Assembly (NCBI GenBank): GCA_938020445.1
Contig: CALIIC010000023.1
Location: forward strand, 35,654 to 99,653
Direction: 5' to 3'
DNA: 64,000 nucleotides
DNA from: an uncultured Flavobacteriaceae bacterium
Lineage (GTDB): Bacteria > Bacteroidota > Bacteroidia > Flavobacteriales > Flavobacteriaceae
The position numbers and the translations under genes are program-made. This document shows, in pieces, positions 52,902-63,820 of this stretch; position 1 is the first letter of the stretch, and every line of letters starts with the position of its first letter. The notes under the pieces are model-generated. The model made no database searches. It saw only the letters and a program-made list of their open reading frames with translations, and was not told the origin of the DNA.

Positions 52902-53813
52902 ATGGAACGAAGAAAATTCTTAAAAAATGTTTCCGCTTCCACTGCCCTTGTTGGTTTGGGAGGACTTTCTCTGCAATCGTGCTCCCTTTCTGCAAAAAAG
53001 AAAGTTACCATCTTGCACACCAATGACGTGCACAGTCACATTGATGCATTTCCTCAAGACCATAGCCAATTTCCCAGTCTAGGAGGACTTGCAAAACGCG
53101 CTTCACTGGTCGATCAGATACGAAAAGAAAACCCGAATACGCTCTTATTCGATGCGGGCGATATTTTTCAAGGAACCCCTTACTTTAATTTTTATGGGGG
53201 TGAGTTGGAATTTAAACTGATGTCGATGTTAAAATACGATGCAGCCACTATTGGCAATCATGATTTTGACAATGGAATAGAAGGGCTCTACGCGCAACTG
53301 CCCCATGCAACATTTGAATTGATCAATGCCAATTATGACTTTAAGAATACTGTATTGGACAGTCATGTAAAACCCTATAAAACGTACCTCGTAGACGGCA
53401 TTAAAATTGGTGTCTATGGAGTTGGTATTGAACTGAACGGACTTGTTACAAAGGCACTGTACAAAGAAACGCTCTATTTAAACCCCTATGAAGTTGCCGT
53501 TGATACCGAAAAATTACTAAAGGAAACCGAACAATGTGATATCATCGTATGTCTTTCCCACCTTGGATATCAGTACCAAAACACCCAAAAACCCTATGAT
53601 CTTGAACTTGCAAGCAAGACAAGGCATACAGATTTGATCATCGGCGGACATACACATACGTTTCTTGACAAACCTACCATTGCAAAAAATGCTGCCAGCC
53701 GTAATGTACTGGTAAATCAAGTAGGCTGTTTCGGAATAAATCTCGGACGAATCGACTTTTATTTTGACGATCGGAAAAACCTGGCAGCGTCCGGAGCGAG
53801 CATCACTATATAG
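52902..53813 (+). CDS. Metallophosphatase half of a split 5'-nucleotidase
   Basis: 303 residues. It starts with a twin-arginine-like signal MERRKFLKNVSASTALVG and a lipobox LQSC. Metal-binding motifs are complete: LHTNDVHSH, FDAGDIFQGTP, ATIGNHDFDN, VCLSHLGY and LIIGGHTHTFL. Bimetal phosphoesterases of this type hydrolyse nucleotides or UDP-sugars outside the cytoplasm. With the previous gene it makes up a full UshA-like enzyme in two chains, one exported by Sec and this one apparently by Tat. Confidence 0.93.
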   Translation: MERRKFLKNVSASTALVGLGGLSLQSCSLSAKKKVTILHTNDVHSHIDAFPQDHSQFPSLGGLAKRASLVDQIRKENPNTLLFDAGDIFQGTPYFNFYGGELEFKLMSMLKYDAATIGNHDFDNGIEGLYAQLPHATFELINANYDFKNTVLDSHVKPYKTYLVDGIKIGVYGVGIELNGLVTKALYKETLYLNPYEVAVDTEKLLKETEQCDIIVCLSHLGYQYQNTQKPYDLELASKTRHTDLIIGGHTHTFLDKPTIAKNAASRNVLVNQVGCFGINLGRIDFYFDDRKNLAASGASITI

Positions 53814-53850
53814 ACAATGGAACAGAAATGGGTTTTAATTCCATTTGAAT

Positions 53851-54270
53851 ATGCGTCAGAAATATTTTAAATATGCCCTTTCGGGATCCTTAACACTATT
53901 TCTGATTCTTTATTTCACTCCTCGATTTTTACCTGTTCTAGATTCGTTTTACAGGCTTTCAGGATATTTTATCCCATTTAAATTCACTTTTATCAATTGC
54001 CTCCTATTGGCATCATTTCCCGTTTTGGCTTTGCACTTCCTTGATGTCAAAAAAAACATCCCTCTCAAAGCGTACCTGCAAGTATGCGCCTTGTTTATAG
54101 GGTCTTTTTTACTTATCGGATTTATAGGTATATGGATTTCTATTTGTTTGAACAACCCGTCTAGCCCACTGCTACCAAGATATATTATTGAAGAGCCTTT
54201 TCCGTTGTTTTCTTGCTTGATGCTGCTCATAGCCCTTTTGATTCCGTTCATCCTTCACAAGCGATTGTAA
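53851..54270 (+). CDS. Unknown membrane protein with four helices
   Basis: 139 residues from the ATG at 53851 (a TTG at 53845 is open). Four hydrophobic segments are visible, near 7-24 (SGSLTLFLILYFTPRF), 42-58 (FINCLLLASFPVLAL), 73-95 (FIGSFLLIGFIGIWISI), and 115-135 (LFSCLMLLIALLIPFIL). No known motif. It lies 38 bases after the phosphatase gene. Confidence 0.7.
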   Translation: MRQKYFKYALSGSLTLFLILYFTPRFLPVLDSFYRLSGYFIPFKFTFINCLLLASFPVLALHFLDVKKNIPLKAYLQVCALFIGSFLLIGFIGIWISICLNNPSSPLLPRYIIEEPFPLFSCLMLLIALLIPFILHKRL

Positions 54271-54319
54271 GCAGATACACTGTAACATCTACCACTATTT
54301 AAGGACTTATAAATAAAAA

Positions 54320-54973
54320 ATGATGAGTGGAGGTGGACATATGATGGCGCTAACGCAACGTCTTCGGGAAAACCGTAAACTATTGCGTAGAAAAAAAACC
54401 TTCGATAAGGAGGAAGGTTTTCTAGCGGGTCAGAAAAAATTCCACAAAGCACCTAAGGGAAAAGTAGTCAGTAAAAAAATCTGTGCTGTGAAACTTCAAA
54501 AAATAGGGTTGGCCGTACGCCGACGCACTAAAAAACAATGGAAATACTTCTTGGGCACTCTATCTATAGCATTATTGGCTTTAAGTATCGTGCGGAATTT
54601 TGCGATAAACGCCTGGAACTCCGGAGCGTTTAATCCCTACCCGCTTTATTCTGAAGCTGAGCAGTTCAAGAATCATGAAGAAAAGCGAAAAGCAGATTAC
54701 CTATTTTTTATTACCGATGGACATCGATACATTCAAGAAAAGCATTGGAACAATGCCATATTTCAATACAGGAAAGCATGTGAATTATATCCGCACGAAT
54801 ATGATGCCAATCTTCGTTTGGCAACAGCTTATAGCTATAAATGCATGAATGAAGGACTCGATTGTACCACGGGTCAATTATGGATAGAAAAACTCTTATC
54901 CCAACAACCAAACAATACCGACCTGAAAGAAATTGGGATCGTTTTCCTAAGTGAATCACATACGAACCAATAG
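54320..54973 (+). CDS. Basic-headed membrane protein with TPR-like end
   Basis: 217 residues. Starts MMSGGGHMMALTQRL; a strong SD (GGAGG at 54329-54333) stands 7 bases before another ATG at 54341, so the start is uncertain. About 75 residues rich in K and R (RENRKLLRRKKTFDKEEGF, KKICAVKLQK) precede one membrane helix (YFLGTLSIALLALSIV, about 75-92), and the end is TPR-like (YIQEKHWNNAIFQYRKACEL, DANLRLATAYSYKC). The N-terminus is presumably cytoplasmic, the TPR part periplasmic. It overlaps the next gene by 23 bases. Confidence 0.72.
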   Translation: MMSGGGHMMALTQRLRENRKLLRRKKTFDKEEGFLAGQKKFHKAPKGKVVSKKICAVKLQKIGLAVRRRTKKQWKYFLGTLSIALLALSIVRNFAINAWNSGAFNPYPLYSEAEQFKNHEEKRKADYLFFITDGHRYIQEKHWNNAIFQYRKACELYPHEYDANLRLATAYSYKCMNEGLDCTTGQLWIEKLLSQQPNNTDLKEIGIVFLSESHTNQ

Positions 54974-55220
54974 TTTTTATCGTTTACTAAGAATGTTTCT
55001 TTTTCTCCCTTTGGCAATTATTCCATTACTATGCTATCTTGTAGATGGGTATGTTGAAAAAAATTTAAAAAAAGGAATTCTACACATTCTCTCCTTTACC
55101 CTTTTGGCGACCATCATAGGTATACTGCTATTGGAATTCAAACTATGGCTAGTCTTTTCAATTCCAATCCTGATGCTGTTATTGTTGATGCTGAAAACGA
55201 AAAACACAACCAGACACTAA
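54951..55220 (+). CDS. Small membrane protein, three helices
   Basis: 89 residues from a GTG inside the previous gene's last codons. Hydrophobic segments at 13-28 (LRMFLFLPLAIIPLLCYL), 43-62 (GILHILSFTLLATIIGILLL), and 64-82 (FKLWLVFSIPILMLLLLML). No known family. The 23-base overlap suggests coupling with the TPR protein, so the two may form a membrane complex. Confidence 0.65.
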   Translation: MNHIRTNSFYRLLRMFLFLPLAIIPLLCYLVDGYVEKNLKKGILHILSFTLLATIIGILLLEFKLWLVFSIPILMLLLLMLKTKNTTRH

Positions 55221-55234
55221 TGGCTTCCTCAAAC

Positions 55235-55540
55235 TTAGCTGTTGATGATGGCATGGAAAATACGCTGGTGTTCCAATTCCAAGCTCATTTCAGGAAATAC
55301 CTTACCAGCCCTGCGATACCAATATCCAGCATTGAACCTATCCCCTTCTTTACGGTGTAAATAGGCATGTACCCAACTTCCTGATTCATCATCCATGGCC
55401 TCCGCAATAGCATGCGCTTTTTCCCATTCATCTTTGGCATCATACCAAAGCGCCTTAATGGCTTTACGCCATGCAACCGGAGGTGTTTTCAGCTGAAAAG
55501 ACGCTTGAAATTCTTCATATGTATCAGGTTCATTACTCAT
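55235..55540 (-). CDS. Small conserved-looking protein
   Basis: 101 residues from the ATG at 55540 (a TTG at 55543 is also open). It is soluble and acidic, rich in W, Y and H: VAWRKAIKALWYDAKDEWEKAHAIAE, then YLHRKEGDRFNAGYWYRRAGK. This looks like a helical repeat with a TPR-like rhythm. It lies 17 bases after the M23 peptidase gene on the same strand. The family is not recognised with certainty, but the codon pattern and the gap look like a real gene. Confidence 0.7.
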   Translation of the reverse strand: MSNEPDTYEEFQASFQLKTPPVAWRKAIKALWYDAKDEWEKAHAIAEAMDDESGSWVHAYLHRKEGDRFNAGYWYRRAGKVFPEMSLELEHQRIFHAIINS

Positions 55541-55557
55541 CAACGCGCCTTAATTTT

Positions 55558-56136
55558 TTATCGCAACCAACTATCGGGGTTTAAATAAAACATTCGCTTC
55601 CACCCTTGAACGGATACGTCATCATACAAATGAGGGTATGGAAAAGGTGATGTAATCGCATAATGCAAATGCGGAGGCTTTCCTTTCGCATTTCCGGTAT
55701 CTCCTACAGTCCCTATCACCGTTCCACGAGATAATGGTTTAAAAACGAATGTCTGAATCTCATCCAAATGGGCATAGTAATGAAATCGCCATTTAGGGCC
55801 AAGTATCATAACCGATTTTCCTCCTTTGCCTCCTTCATGGGTATATATAACAATGCCTTTGGTGGCTGCAATAACGTCCGTTCCCTTTTCGGCAAAAATA
55901 TCGATCCCTTTATGGGTAATCGAACTCCCCCATGGGTAGGCCCAAAATGACTTTTCACTCCAGCTTTTTCCTGTTGCGCCCTGAACAGGAATCACCATCT
56001 GCTGTGGAATCAAAAAACCGATAGCGAGTACTAAAAAGGGAACCCAAAACCACTTTCGAAAAGAACGATTTCTTACCATAAAGGCAAATATCGATACTAA
56101 GGCAAACCAAAAACGGTTGGTGGTATTCGTTATCAT
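55558..56136 (-). CDS. M23-family metallopeptidase
   Basis: 192 residues. A membrane helix or uncleaved signal lies near residues 29-48 (FWVPFLVLAIGFLIPQQMV). The LytM/M23 domain shows the zinc ligands HKGIDIF and HLHYAI; the fold is typical (TDVIAATKGIVIYTHEGGKG). M23 enzymes cut peptidoglycan cross-links or bacterial peptides. The gene is downstream of ligA by 6 bases in the same operon. Confidence 0.92.
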   Translation of the reverse strand: MITNTTNRFWFALVSIFAFMVRNRSFRKWFWVPFLVLAIGFLIPQQMVIPVQGATGKSWSEKSFWAYPWGSSITHKGIDIFAEKGTDVIAATKGIVIYTHEGGKGGKSVMILGPKWRFHYYAHLDEIQTFVFKPLSRGTVIGTVGDTGNAKGKPPHLHYAITSPFPYPHLYDDVSVQGWKRMFYLNPDSWLR

Positions 56137-56142
56137 AACATA

Positions 56143-58170
<2,028 letters not shown>

Positions 58171-58195
58171 TTATTCTTTTATAATTTGTGGTGGT

Positions 58196-58777
58196 TCATA
58201 CTTGATCTTTTTGAATCCATTTTGGCAAGGGCAACGGTTTGTATTCCTTCATTTTTTTCAAGAGTCCTTCAACCGTCTCGTCCACCAGTAGCATTTCGTA
58301 GTTTTCTTTCTTTAGAAAACCTTGTGTGACCATTTTGCGCAACATGGCCAACAAATCGTCATAAAAACCATTTGTATTTAAGATTCCGATGGGTTTTTGG
58401 TGTAATCCCAATTGCGCCCAAGTAATCATCTCGAAAAGTTCTTCCAAAGTACCATATCCTCCGGGGAGGGTAATGATGCCATCTGAAAGCTCGTGCATTT
58501 TTAATTTGCGCTCATGCATATTTTCGGTAATAATCAATTGGGTAAGCCCTGGATGGTATACTTCTTTTAGCATCAAAAAATCTGGAATTACCCCGATTAC
58601 TTTTCCGCCTTTGTCCAGTGCTCCCTGTGCTACTTTTCCCATAACCCCAATTTTAGCAGCTCCATAGACCAGTGTTATATTGCCTTCTGCCAGGGTGGCC
58701 CCTAGTTTAACCGCAGATACCAACACTTGAAAGTCAGTACCCTCACTACTACCACAAAACACTACGATACTCTTCAT
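58196..58777 (-). CDS. LOG-family protein (TIGR00730 type)
   Basis: 193 residues. The motif LPGGYGTLEELFEMITWAQ is the LOG family's PGGxGTxxE, and the start CGSSEGTDF is the typical Rossmann loop. Plant and bacterial relatives release the free cytokinin base or act on AMP-like nucleotides; many bacterial ones have unproved roles. It lies 55 bases upstream of ligA in the transcription order (same strand). Confidence 0.9.
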   Translation of the reverse strand: MKSIVVFCGSSEGTDFQVLVSAVKLGATLAEGNITLVYGAAKIGVMGKVAQGALDKGGKVIGVIPDFLMLKEVYHPGLTQLIITENMHERKLKMHELSDGIITLPGGYGTLEELFEMITWAQLGLHQKPIGILNTNGFYDDLLAMLRKMVTQGFLKKENYEMLLVDETVEGLLKKMKEYKPLPLPKWIQKDQV

Positions 58778-58843
58778 TTGTATATTTTTTCCCCATTAGA
58801 AAATTAAACAATTTCCTGCTTGTTCAAGAAAACCCTTGATTCA

Positions 58844-59233
58844 TTACATTTCTCTCACGGCTGTACCGGTTACTTTCACCTTACCGCCAAACGGCAACGC
58901 TGCCGCCTCATAAATGGTTCTTGCCGGTCGTTCCCCTTCTGGGAACAGCCGTATAAAAATTTCATTTACGGTTGGTAAATCTTCTAAATCATCAAAAGCG
59001 ATATCAATAAAAGTTACTTCTTCCCTTACAAACCCCGCATTGGTAAGAGCCGCAAAAAAATTGGCAAATGCCAACTCGGTCTCCTCCTCAATTGTCCCCG
59101 AAACATACTTCCCCTGCTCATTGACCGCCAACTGCCCACTAACAAAACACATATTGTTAGCAACAACAGCGTGGCTGATAGGGTTTGTCCATTTGGGAAG
59201 ACCGGCTCCTTCTGTTATATATCTTTTTCCCAT
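58844..59233 (-). CDS. RidA/YjgF-family protein
   Basis: 129 residues, the usual size. It keeps the conserved Arg in ERPARTIYEAAALPFGGKVKVTGTAV, but the canonical VEIEAIA end (with a glutamate) reads VKVTGTA here, so the archetypal Glu is missing. Archetypal RidA hydrolyses reactive enamines; subfamilies with altered residues have other functions. Only three bases separate it from prmC. Confidence 0.88.
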   Translation of the reverse strand: MGKRYITEGAGLPKWTNPISHAVVANNMCFVSGQLAVNEQGKYVSGTIEEETELAFANFFAALTNAGFVREEVTFIDIAFDDLEDLPTVNEIFIRLFPEGERPARTIYEAAALPFGGKVKVTGTAVREM

Positions 59234-59236
59234 TAT

Positions 59237-60139
59237 TTATTTTAAAGTTCCCATTAACATTCTGTCATTCCCAAACATATCCTTTCGCAACTGTATAGCT
59301 GTCCAAATAGTGGTTTCGAAAAGGGCCTTGGTCTCTATTCCCAGATATTGATTTACCTCCAAAAACAAACTCCCTTTCTTATTAAGGTTTTTTTCAGCGA
59401 ACTGCACGATCTTTTTGTAAAATAGCAAAGGATCATCGTCCGGTACGAACAAGGCCAGCCCGGGTTCATGCTCAAGTACATTTGATTCAATTTCTTTTTT
59501 TTCCAATTCCCGCACATAGGGAGGGTTTGAAACAATCACATCAAAAGAGCCTTCCAACTCTTGCAAGGTTAAGATGTCGGCCGTCGTGAATGAGACCGAC
59601 ACATTATTGTGCAGCGCATTTGCTTGCGCTACTTTTAATGCCTGTTCAGAAACGTCTAAGGCGAACACCTCGGTATTTGGAAGGTTTTTGGCAAGCGAAA
59701 CCGCAATACATCCACTACCTGTACCAATATCAAGTATTTGTACCCTTGCATTCTTGATCGCAGTCGTTTCTTTCGATGCATTTCTTCTTCGAGATTCACA
59801 CTTTACATTTCGGACATCATCAATAACCCACCGCACCAACTCTTCGGTCTCGGGCCTCGGAATAAGCACCCCTTCGTTGACAATGAAGTCTAGTTCCATG
59901 AAACGAGTCTCCCCTATGATATACTGAATGGGGCGTTGGATTTTCAATTGGGCCAAGGTCTCAAATAATGGTTGCTCTTCCTCTTTGGAAATTATTTTGT
60001 CGGGCTGCATCGCAAGTACAAAACGCTCTAGGTTCAAGTAGTGCTCAATAGCGATACAAAAAAAACTTGCCACCTCTTCCCGGGCATACAAAGCATCTAG
60101 TTCTTTGTGGTAGATGGTTTTGATTTCTTTTAATAACAT
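59237..60139 (-). CDS. prmC: Release factor glutamine methyltransferase
   Basis: 300 residues. SAM-binding ILDIGTGSGCIAVSLAKNLP near 145, the substrate site VSNPPYVRELEKKEI near 200, and a helical N-terminal domain. A segment CESRRRNASKETTAIKN lies between the N domain and the SAM motif and is longer than usual. It methylates the GGQ motif of release factors. First gene of a minus-strand run with ridA and the LOG gene; divergent from ribD. Confidence 0.94.
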   Translation of the reverse strand: MLLKEIKTIYHKELDALYAREEVASFFCIAIEHYLNLERFVLAMQPDKIISKEEEQPLFETLAQLKIQRPIQYIIGETRFMELDFIVNEGVLIPRPETEELVRWVIDDVRNVKCESRRRNASKETTAIKNARVQILDIGTGSGCIAVSLAKNLPNTEVFALDVSEQALKVAQANALHNNVSVSFTTADILTLQELEGSFDVIVSNPPYVRELEKKEIESNVLEHEPGLALFVPDDDPLLFYKKIVQFAEKNLNKKGSLFLEVNQYLGIETKALFETTIWTAIQLRKDMFGNDRMLMGTLK

Positions 60140-60250
60140 TCCTTAAAACAATGGTTAAAAAGTGTAGAAATTGGTCGCGATTAAAGTTCTATTTTTGCTG
60201 CGTGAAGATACATGAATTGTATAGCTTCCTAAAATTTGATACTTCAAAAA

Positions 60251-61312
60251 ATGAATACCCAGGTCACGGATGAAAAATACATGCGTAGATGTCTCCAAAT
60301 TGCCAAGAATGGTTTGGGAAACACTGCTCCCAACCCTATGGTGGGCGCTGTTATAGTTTACCAAAACAAGATTATAGGGGAAGGATATACCAGTGCCTAT
60401 GGGGGAGCACATGCTGAAGTGAACGCCATCAAATCTGTTAAAGACCCATCGTTACTGGCCAAAAGCACTCTTTACGTGACCTTGGAGCCTTGTTCCCATT
60501 TTGGAAAAACACCCCCCTGCGCCGATTTGATCATCAAACATCAAATACCCGCTGTCGTGGTTGGCATAGTAGACCCAAATGAGAAAGTTTCCGGGAAGGG
60601 AATTGAAAAGCTCAAAGCGAATGGATGCCATGTAACCACAAATGTCTTGGCAACGGCATGTAGGAAACACCATAAACGGTTTCTAGCCTTTCATGAGAAA
60701 AAACGACCCTACCTAATTTTAAAATGGGCAGAGACACAAGATGGGTTCATCGCTCCCTTAAATGAAAGAAGAACCCTTAAGCCCGCTCCGGTATGGATCA
60801 GTAATGAGCAATCTCGGCAATTGGTACACCAATGGCGTAGTGAGGAACAGGCAATTTTAGTAGGCACGAACACAGTGCTTCAAGACAACCCCAAATTAGA
60901 TGTGCGGCACTGGTCGGGAAAAAGCCCCATACGAATGGTAATCGATAAAGACCTGCGTGTTTCAAAACACTCGCATGTCTTGGATGGAAGCAACCGTACC
61001 ATCCTATTCGCCAATCAACGACACCAACTAAAACCCATGAAAGAAGTCGAATTGCAACCGATTGATTTTTCCAAACCAATTATACCCCAACTATGTGCCG
61101 TAGCGCATTCTCAAAACATCAATAGTATTCTAGTTGAAGGAGGAGCACAAACTTTGCAGGCCTTTATAGATGCGGGGTTTTGGGATGAGGCCAGGGTTTT
61201 CATAGGTGCTACCTCATTTAAAGATGGAATAAAGGCACCAACCCTAACAACTGACCTATACAACACTACTATGGTGGGTACCGATACTTTAAATATGTAC
61301 TACAATGATTAA
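60251..61312 (+). CDS. ribD: Bifunctional riboflavin deaminase/reductase
   Basis: 353 residues from the ATG at 60251; a TTG at 60236 opens the frame but is not needed. The deaminase domain has zinc ligands HAEVNAIK and PCSHFGKTPPCADLI. The reductase domain has LILKWAETQDGFIAP and ILVEGGAQTLQAFIDAGFWDEA. It performs the two middle steps of riboflavin synthesis. It overlaps the HAD gene by eight bases. Confidence 0.96.
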   Translation: MNTQVTDEKYMRRCLQIAKNGLGNTAPNPMVGAVIVYQNKIIGEGYTSAYGGAHAEVNAIKSVKDPSLLAKSTLYVTLEPCSHFGKTPPCADLIIKHQIPAVVVGIVDPNEKVSGKGIEKLKANGCHVTTNVLATACRKHHKRFLAFHEKKRPYLILKWAETQDGFIAPLNERRTLKPAPVWISNEQSRQLVHQWRSEEQAILVGTNTVLQDNPKLDVRHWSGKSPIRMVIDKDLRVSKHSHVLDGSNRTILFANQRHQLKPMKEVELQPIDFSKPIIPQLCAVAHSQNINSILVEGGAQTLQAFIDAGFWDEARVFIGATSFKDGIKAPTLTTDLYNTTMVGTDTLNMYYND

Positions 61313-61910
61313 GAATATCATTTTTGATTTTGGTGATGTTTTCATCAACCTGGATAAAGAAGTTATATTTCGAGAAATCGAAAAATTCGGCGGTCAAACC
61401 AAATTAACCTCCGAAATCTTACTGGTAAACAAACGCTATGAAATAGGGGAAATCTCTTCTAAAGAGTTCATAGCGGCATTGGCGAGCGTATACCCAAAGG
61501 CCAATGCAGCGGACATAACGAACATTTGGAATGCCATGATTCTTGATTTTCCGGAACATCGTTTGGATTTTCTCGAAAACCTGGCAAAAAAAGAAACGTA
61601 CCGTCTTTTTTTGTTAAGTAATACCAATGCATTGCACATTGAAAAGGTTATTGAAAACATGGGCAAAGAAATGTACGATCGTTTCAAGCGTTGTTTCGAA
61701 CAATTTTATCTTTCTCACGAAATACACCTTCGCAAACCAGATGCCAACATTTTCGAGTTTGTTTTATCACAAAATGGTTTAAATGCTTCGGAAACCCTTT
61801 TTATTGATGACACCAAGGAAAATACAGATAGCGCCAAACAGTTGGGAATGCATGTATGGAATTTAGTAGTAGGCACAGAAGATGTTGTTCAACTTCATTC
61901 AAGATTGTAA
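61305..61910 (+). CDS. HAD-family hydrolase
   Basis: 201 residues. Motif I IIFDFGDVFINLD (nucleophile Asp near residue 9), motif II LFLLSNTNALHIE, motif III at RKPDANIFEFVLSQ, and motif IV LFIDDTKENTDSAKQLGM. It would remove phosphate from a small metabolite. In several bacteria a HAD phosphatase completes riboflavin synthesis between the RibD product and lumazine synthase; its overlap with ribD makes that possible, but it is inference. Confidence 0.9.
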   Translation: MIKNIIFDFGDVFINLDKEVIFREIEKFGGQTKLTSEILLVNKRYEIGEISSKEFIAALASVYPKANAADITNIWNAMILDFPEHRLDFLENLAKKETYRLFLLSNTNALHIEKVIENMGKEMYDRFKRCFEQFYLSHEIHLRKPDANIFEFVLSQNGLNASETLFIDDTKENTDSAKQLGMHVWNLVVGTEDVVQLHSRL

Positions 61911-61912
61911 GC

Positions 61913-62776
61913 ATGTTATACCTCGCACTAAGCATCCTCTTCTCAAGTCTTATTTTTGTGATTTTTAAGCTTTTCGATACCTACAACGTCACGACCCTTT
62001 ATGCAATAATAACGAACTACGTGGTGGCTTGCGGGGTAGGTTTTTTCTTTTACGAAGGAACGATTACCATTAGCGAGATTCCCAAAAAACCATGGTTTTG
62101 GGGAACCTTTTTACTTGGTTTTTTATTTATAGGAGTCTTTAACTTAATGGCCGCGACCGCGCAAAAGGTTGGGGTATCGGTCGCCTCGGTCGCCACCAAG
62201 ATGTCTCTGGTAATTCCTGTGGTGCTTGGAGTATTTCTCTATAAGGAAACGGTAGGGTTTGTTAAGATTATCGGAATCGTTCTTGCGCTGGTCGCGGTTT
62301 ATTTCGCTTCTTACAAGGAAGGTGCCGCAAAAGCCGGCAAAAATGCACTACTTCTGCCTATTATGGTGTTTTTAGGCTCTGGATTGATCGATGCCAGTCT
62401 CAACTACGCTCAGGAACTTTATATAGATGAAACCGAATTCCCCTTATTTTCGGCCACTGTATTTGGTTCGGCCGCAATCATAGGGTTCTTTTTGATTGGG
62501 ATAAAATCGTTCCAAAAACCATTGAGAGTAAACTTAAAAAATGTAGCTGCAGGAATCGTTTTGGGAATTCCCAACTACTTTTCGATCTACTTTTTATTGC
62601 GCGCCCTGCAGAATAAGGATTTAACAAGCGCGTCGGTATTTACGATCAACAATGTGGCAATCGTTATGTTTTCGACCCTATTGGGCATTTTGCTTTTTAA
62701 AGAAAGATTGAGTGTCAAAAATTGGGGCGGTATTGTATTGGCGATCATCAGTATTATTTTAGTGGCTCTTTTTTGA
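61913..62776 (+). CDS. EamA/DMT-family transporter
   Basis: 287 residues from the ATG at 61913 (MLYLALSILFSSLIFVIFK), two bases after the HAD stop. A frame open to 61856 would overlap the HAD gene and is rejected. It has ten hydrophobic segments in two halves (for example ITNYVVACGVGFFFYEG, GIVLALVAVYFASYKEG, AAIIGFFLIGIKS, GGIVLAIISIILVALF). Members move small metabolites across the inner membrane. The gene is 6 bases from the YigZ gene. Confidence 0.9.
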   Translation: MLYLALSILFSSLIFVIFKLFDTYNVTTLYAIITNYVVACGVGFFFYEGTITISEIPKKPWFWGTFLLGFLFIGVFNLMAATAQKVGVSVASVATKMSLVIPVVLGVFLYKETVGFVKIIGIVLALVAVYFASYKEGAAKAGKNALLLPIMVFLGSGLIDASLNYAQELYIDETEFPLFSATVFGSAAIIGFFLIGIKSFQKPLRVNLKNVAAGIVLGIPNYFSIYFLLRALQNKDLTSASVFTINNVAIVMFSTLLGILLFKERLSVKNWGGIVLAIISIILVALF

Positions 62777-62782
62777 TATTGT

Positions 62783-63391
62783 ATGGAAACGGATACTTTT
62801 AGAACAATTGCCAGTGCCAGTGAAATGGTACTTTTCAAGGAAAGGAAAAGTAAATTTTTCAGTTATGCGTTTCCGATTCAAAGTGAAAGTGAGGTGAAAA
62901 ATCTGGTGGAAGAAATCAGAAAGAAACACCCGGGTGCCAATCATGTCTGCTACGCCTGGCAACTTGGGGTTGAAAAAGTGACCTATCGTGCCAATGATGA
63001 TGGAGAGCCGAATAATTCTGCAGGAATGCCCATCTACGGACAGTTACAATCTTTTGGAGTGACCAATACCCTTGTGGCCGTGGCACGGGTTTTTGGAGGC
63101 ATCAAATTAGGTGTAGGCGGTTTAATTTCGGCATACCGTTCTGGGGCAAAGATGGCGTTGACATCTTCTAAAATTGTTGAAAGGACGGTAGAGCAACATG
63201 TAAAACTGTATTTCGAATATAGTCAAATGGATCAAGTGATGCGTTTGATCAAGCAACAACAGTTGCGTTTGGTATCCCAAAAAATGGAATTGCATTGCGA
63301 ACTCGTATTTTCGGTACGAAAGAGCGCGCTCGAAAGTGTTATCGAACTATTCAAAAAATTACAGGCCGTACGAATAGAACAATTGACATAA
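62783..63391 (+). CDS. YigZ/IMPACT-family protein
   Basis: 202 residues. Pattern of the UPF0029 domain: FKERKSKFFSYAFPI, the core GEPNNSAGMPIYGQL with VAVARVFGGIKLGVGGLISAYRSGAKMAL, and the DUF1949-like end. Related yeast/bacterial proteins act in translation or stress control; the bacterial role is unclear. It ends the plus-strand run that starts at ribD and converges on the thioesterase. Confidence 0.93.
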   Translation: METDTFRTIASASEMVLFKERKSKFFSYAFPIQSESEVKNLVEEIRKKHPGANHVCYAWQLGVEKVTYRANDDGEPNNSAGMPIYGQLQSFGVTNTLVAVARVFGGIKLGVGGLISAYRSGAKMALTSSKIVERTVEQHVKLYFEYSQMDQVMRLIKQQQLRLVSQKMELHCELVFSVRKSALESVIELFKKLQAVRIEQLT

Positions 63392-63418
63392 AACCAGAAA
63401 AACTTTCCTATGATTGTT

Positions 63419-63820
63419 TCATTGATTTTCTATCAATTCCAACAAATAGGAAGGGCATTTTATTGGACGCATTTTTTTCATATCCATAAATGCCAAAATT
63501 GTGTTCGCTTCGACCAAAAGCTCTTTTTCTTCGTTGAAGATTTCAAAGTCAAATTCAATTTTCACGGCTGGAGTTCGCTTCAGTTTTGTACGTATTGTTA
63601 TCAGGTCATCGTAGGTGGCAGATTTTTTAAAATTCATCTGTAGGGATATTACCGGAAGCATCACCCCTCTTTCTTCCATACTTTTGTAGGAAATACCAAG
63701 TTGCCTTAACCACTCTACCCTGCCAATCTCTAGGTATTGCGCATAGTTTCCGTGATACACCACCCCCATTTGGTCAGTTTCCCCATAACGCACTCGAAAA
63801 GAAAATTCGTTAATTCTCAT
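63419..63820 (-). CDS. YbgC-type acyl-CoA thioesterase
   Basis: 133 residues, hotdog fold. YGETDQMGVVYHGNYAQYLEIGRVEWLR carries the active-site Asp, with the loop and helix of the YbgC/4HBT group; YLEIGR and LQMNFKKSATYDDL follow. It hydrolyses acyl-CoA esters. It reads away from the right edge of the window; in many Flavobacteriaceae this gene is divergent from dnaA, which suggests that dnaA may lie just beyond the edge. Confidence 0.9.
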   Translation of the reverse strand: MRINEFSFRVRYGETDQMGVVYHGNYAQYLEIGRVEWLRQLGISYKSMEERGVMLPVISLQMNFKKSATYDDLITIRTKLKRTPAVKIEFDFEIFNEEKELLVEANTILAFMDMKKMRPIKCPSYLLELIENQ

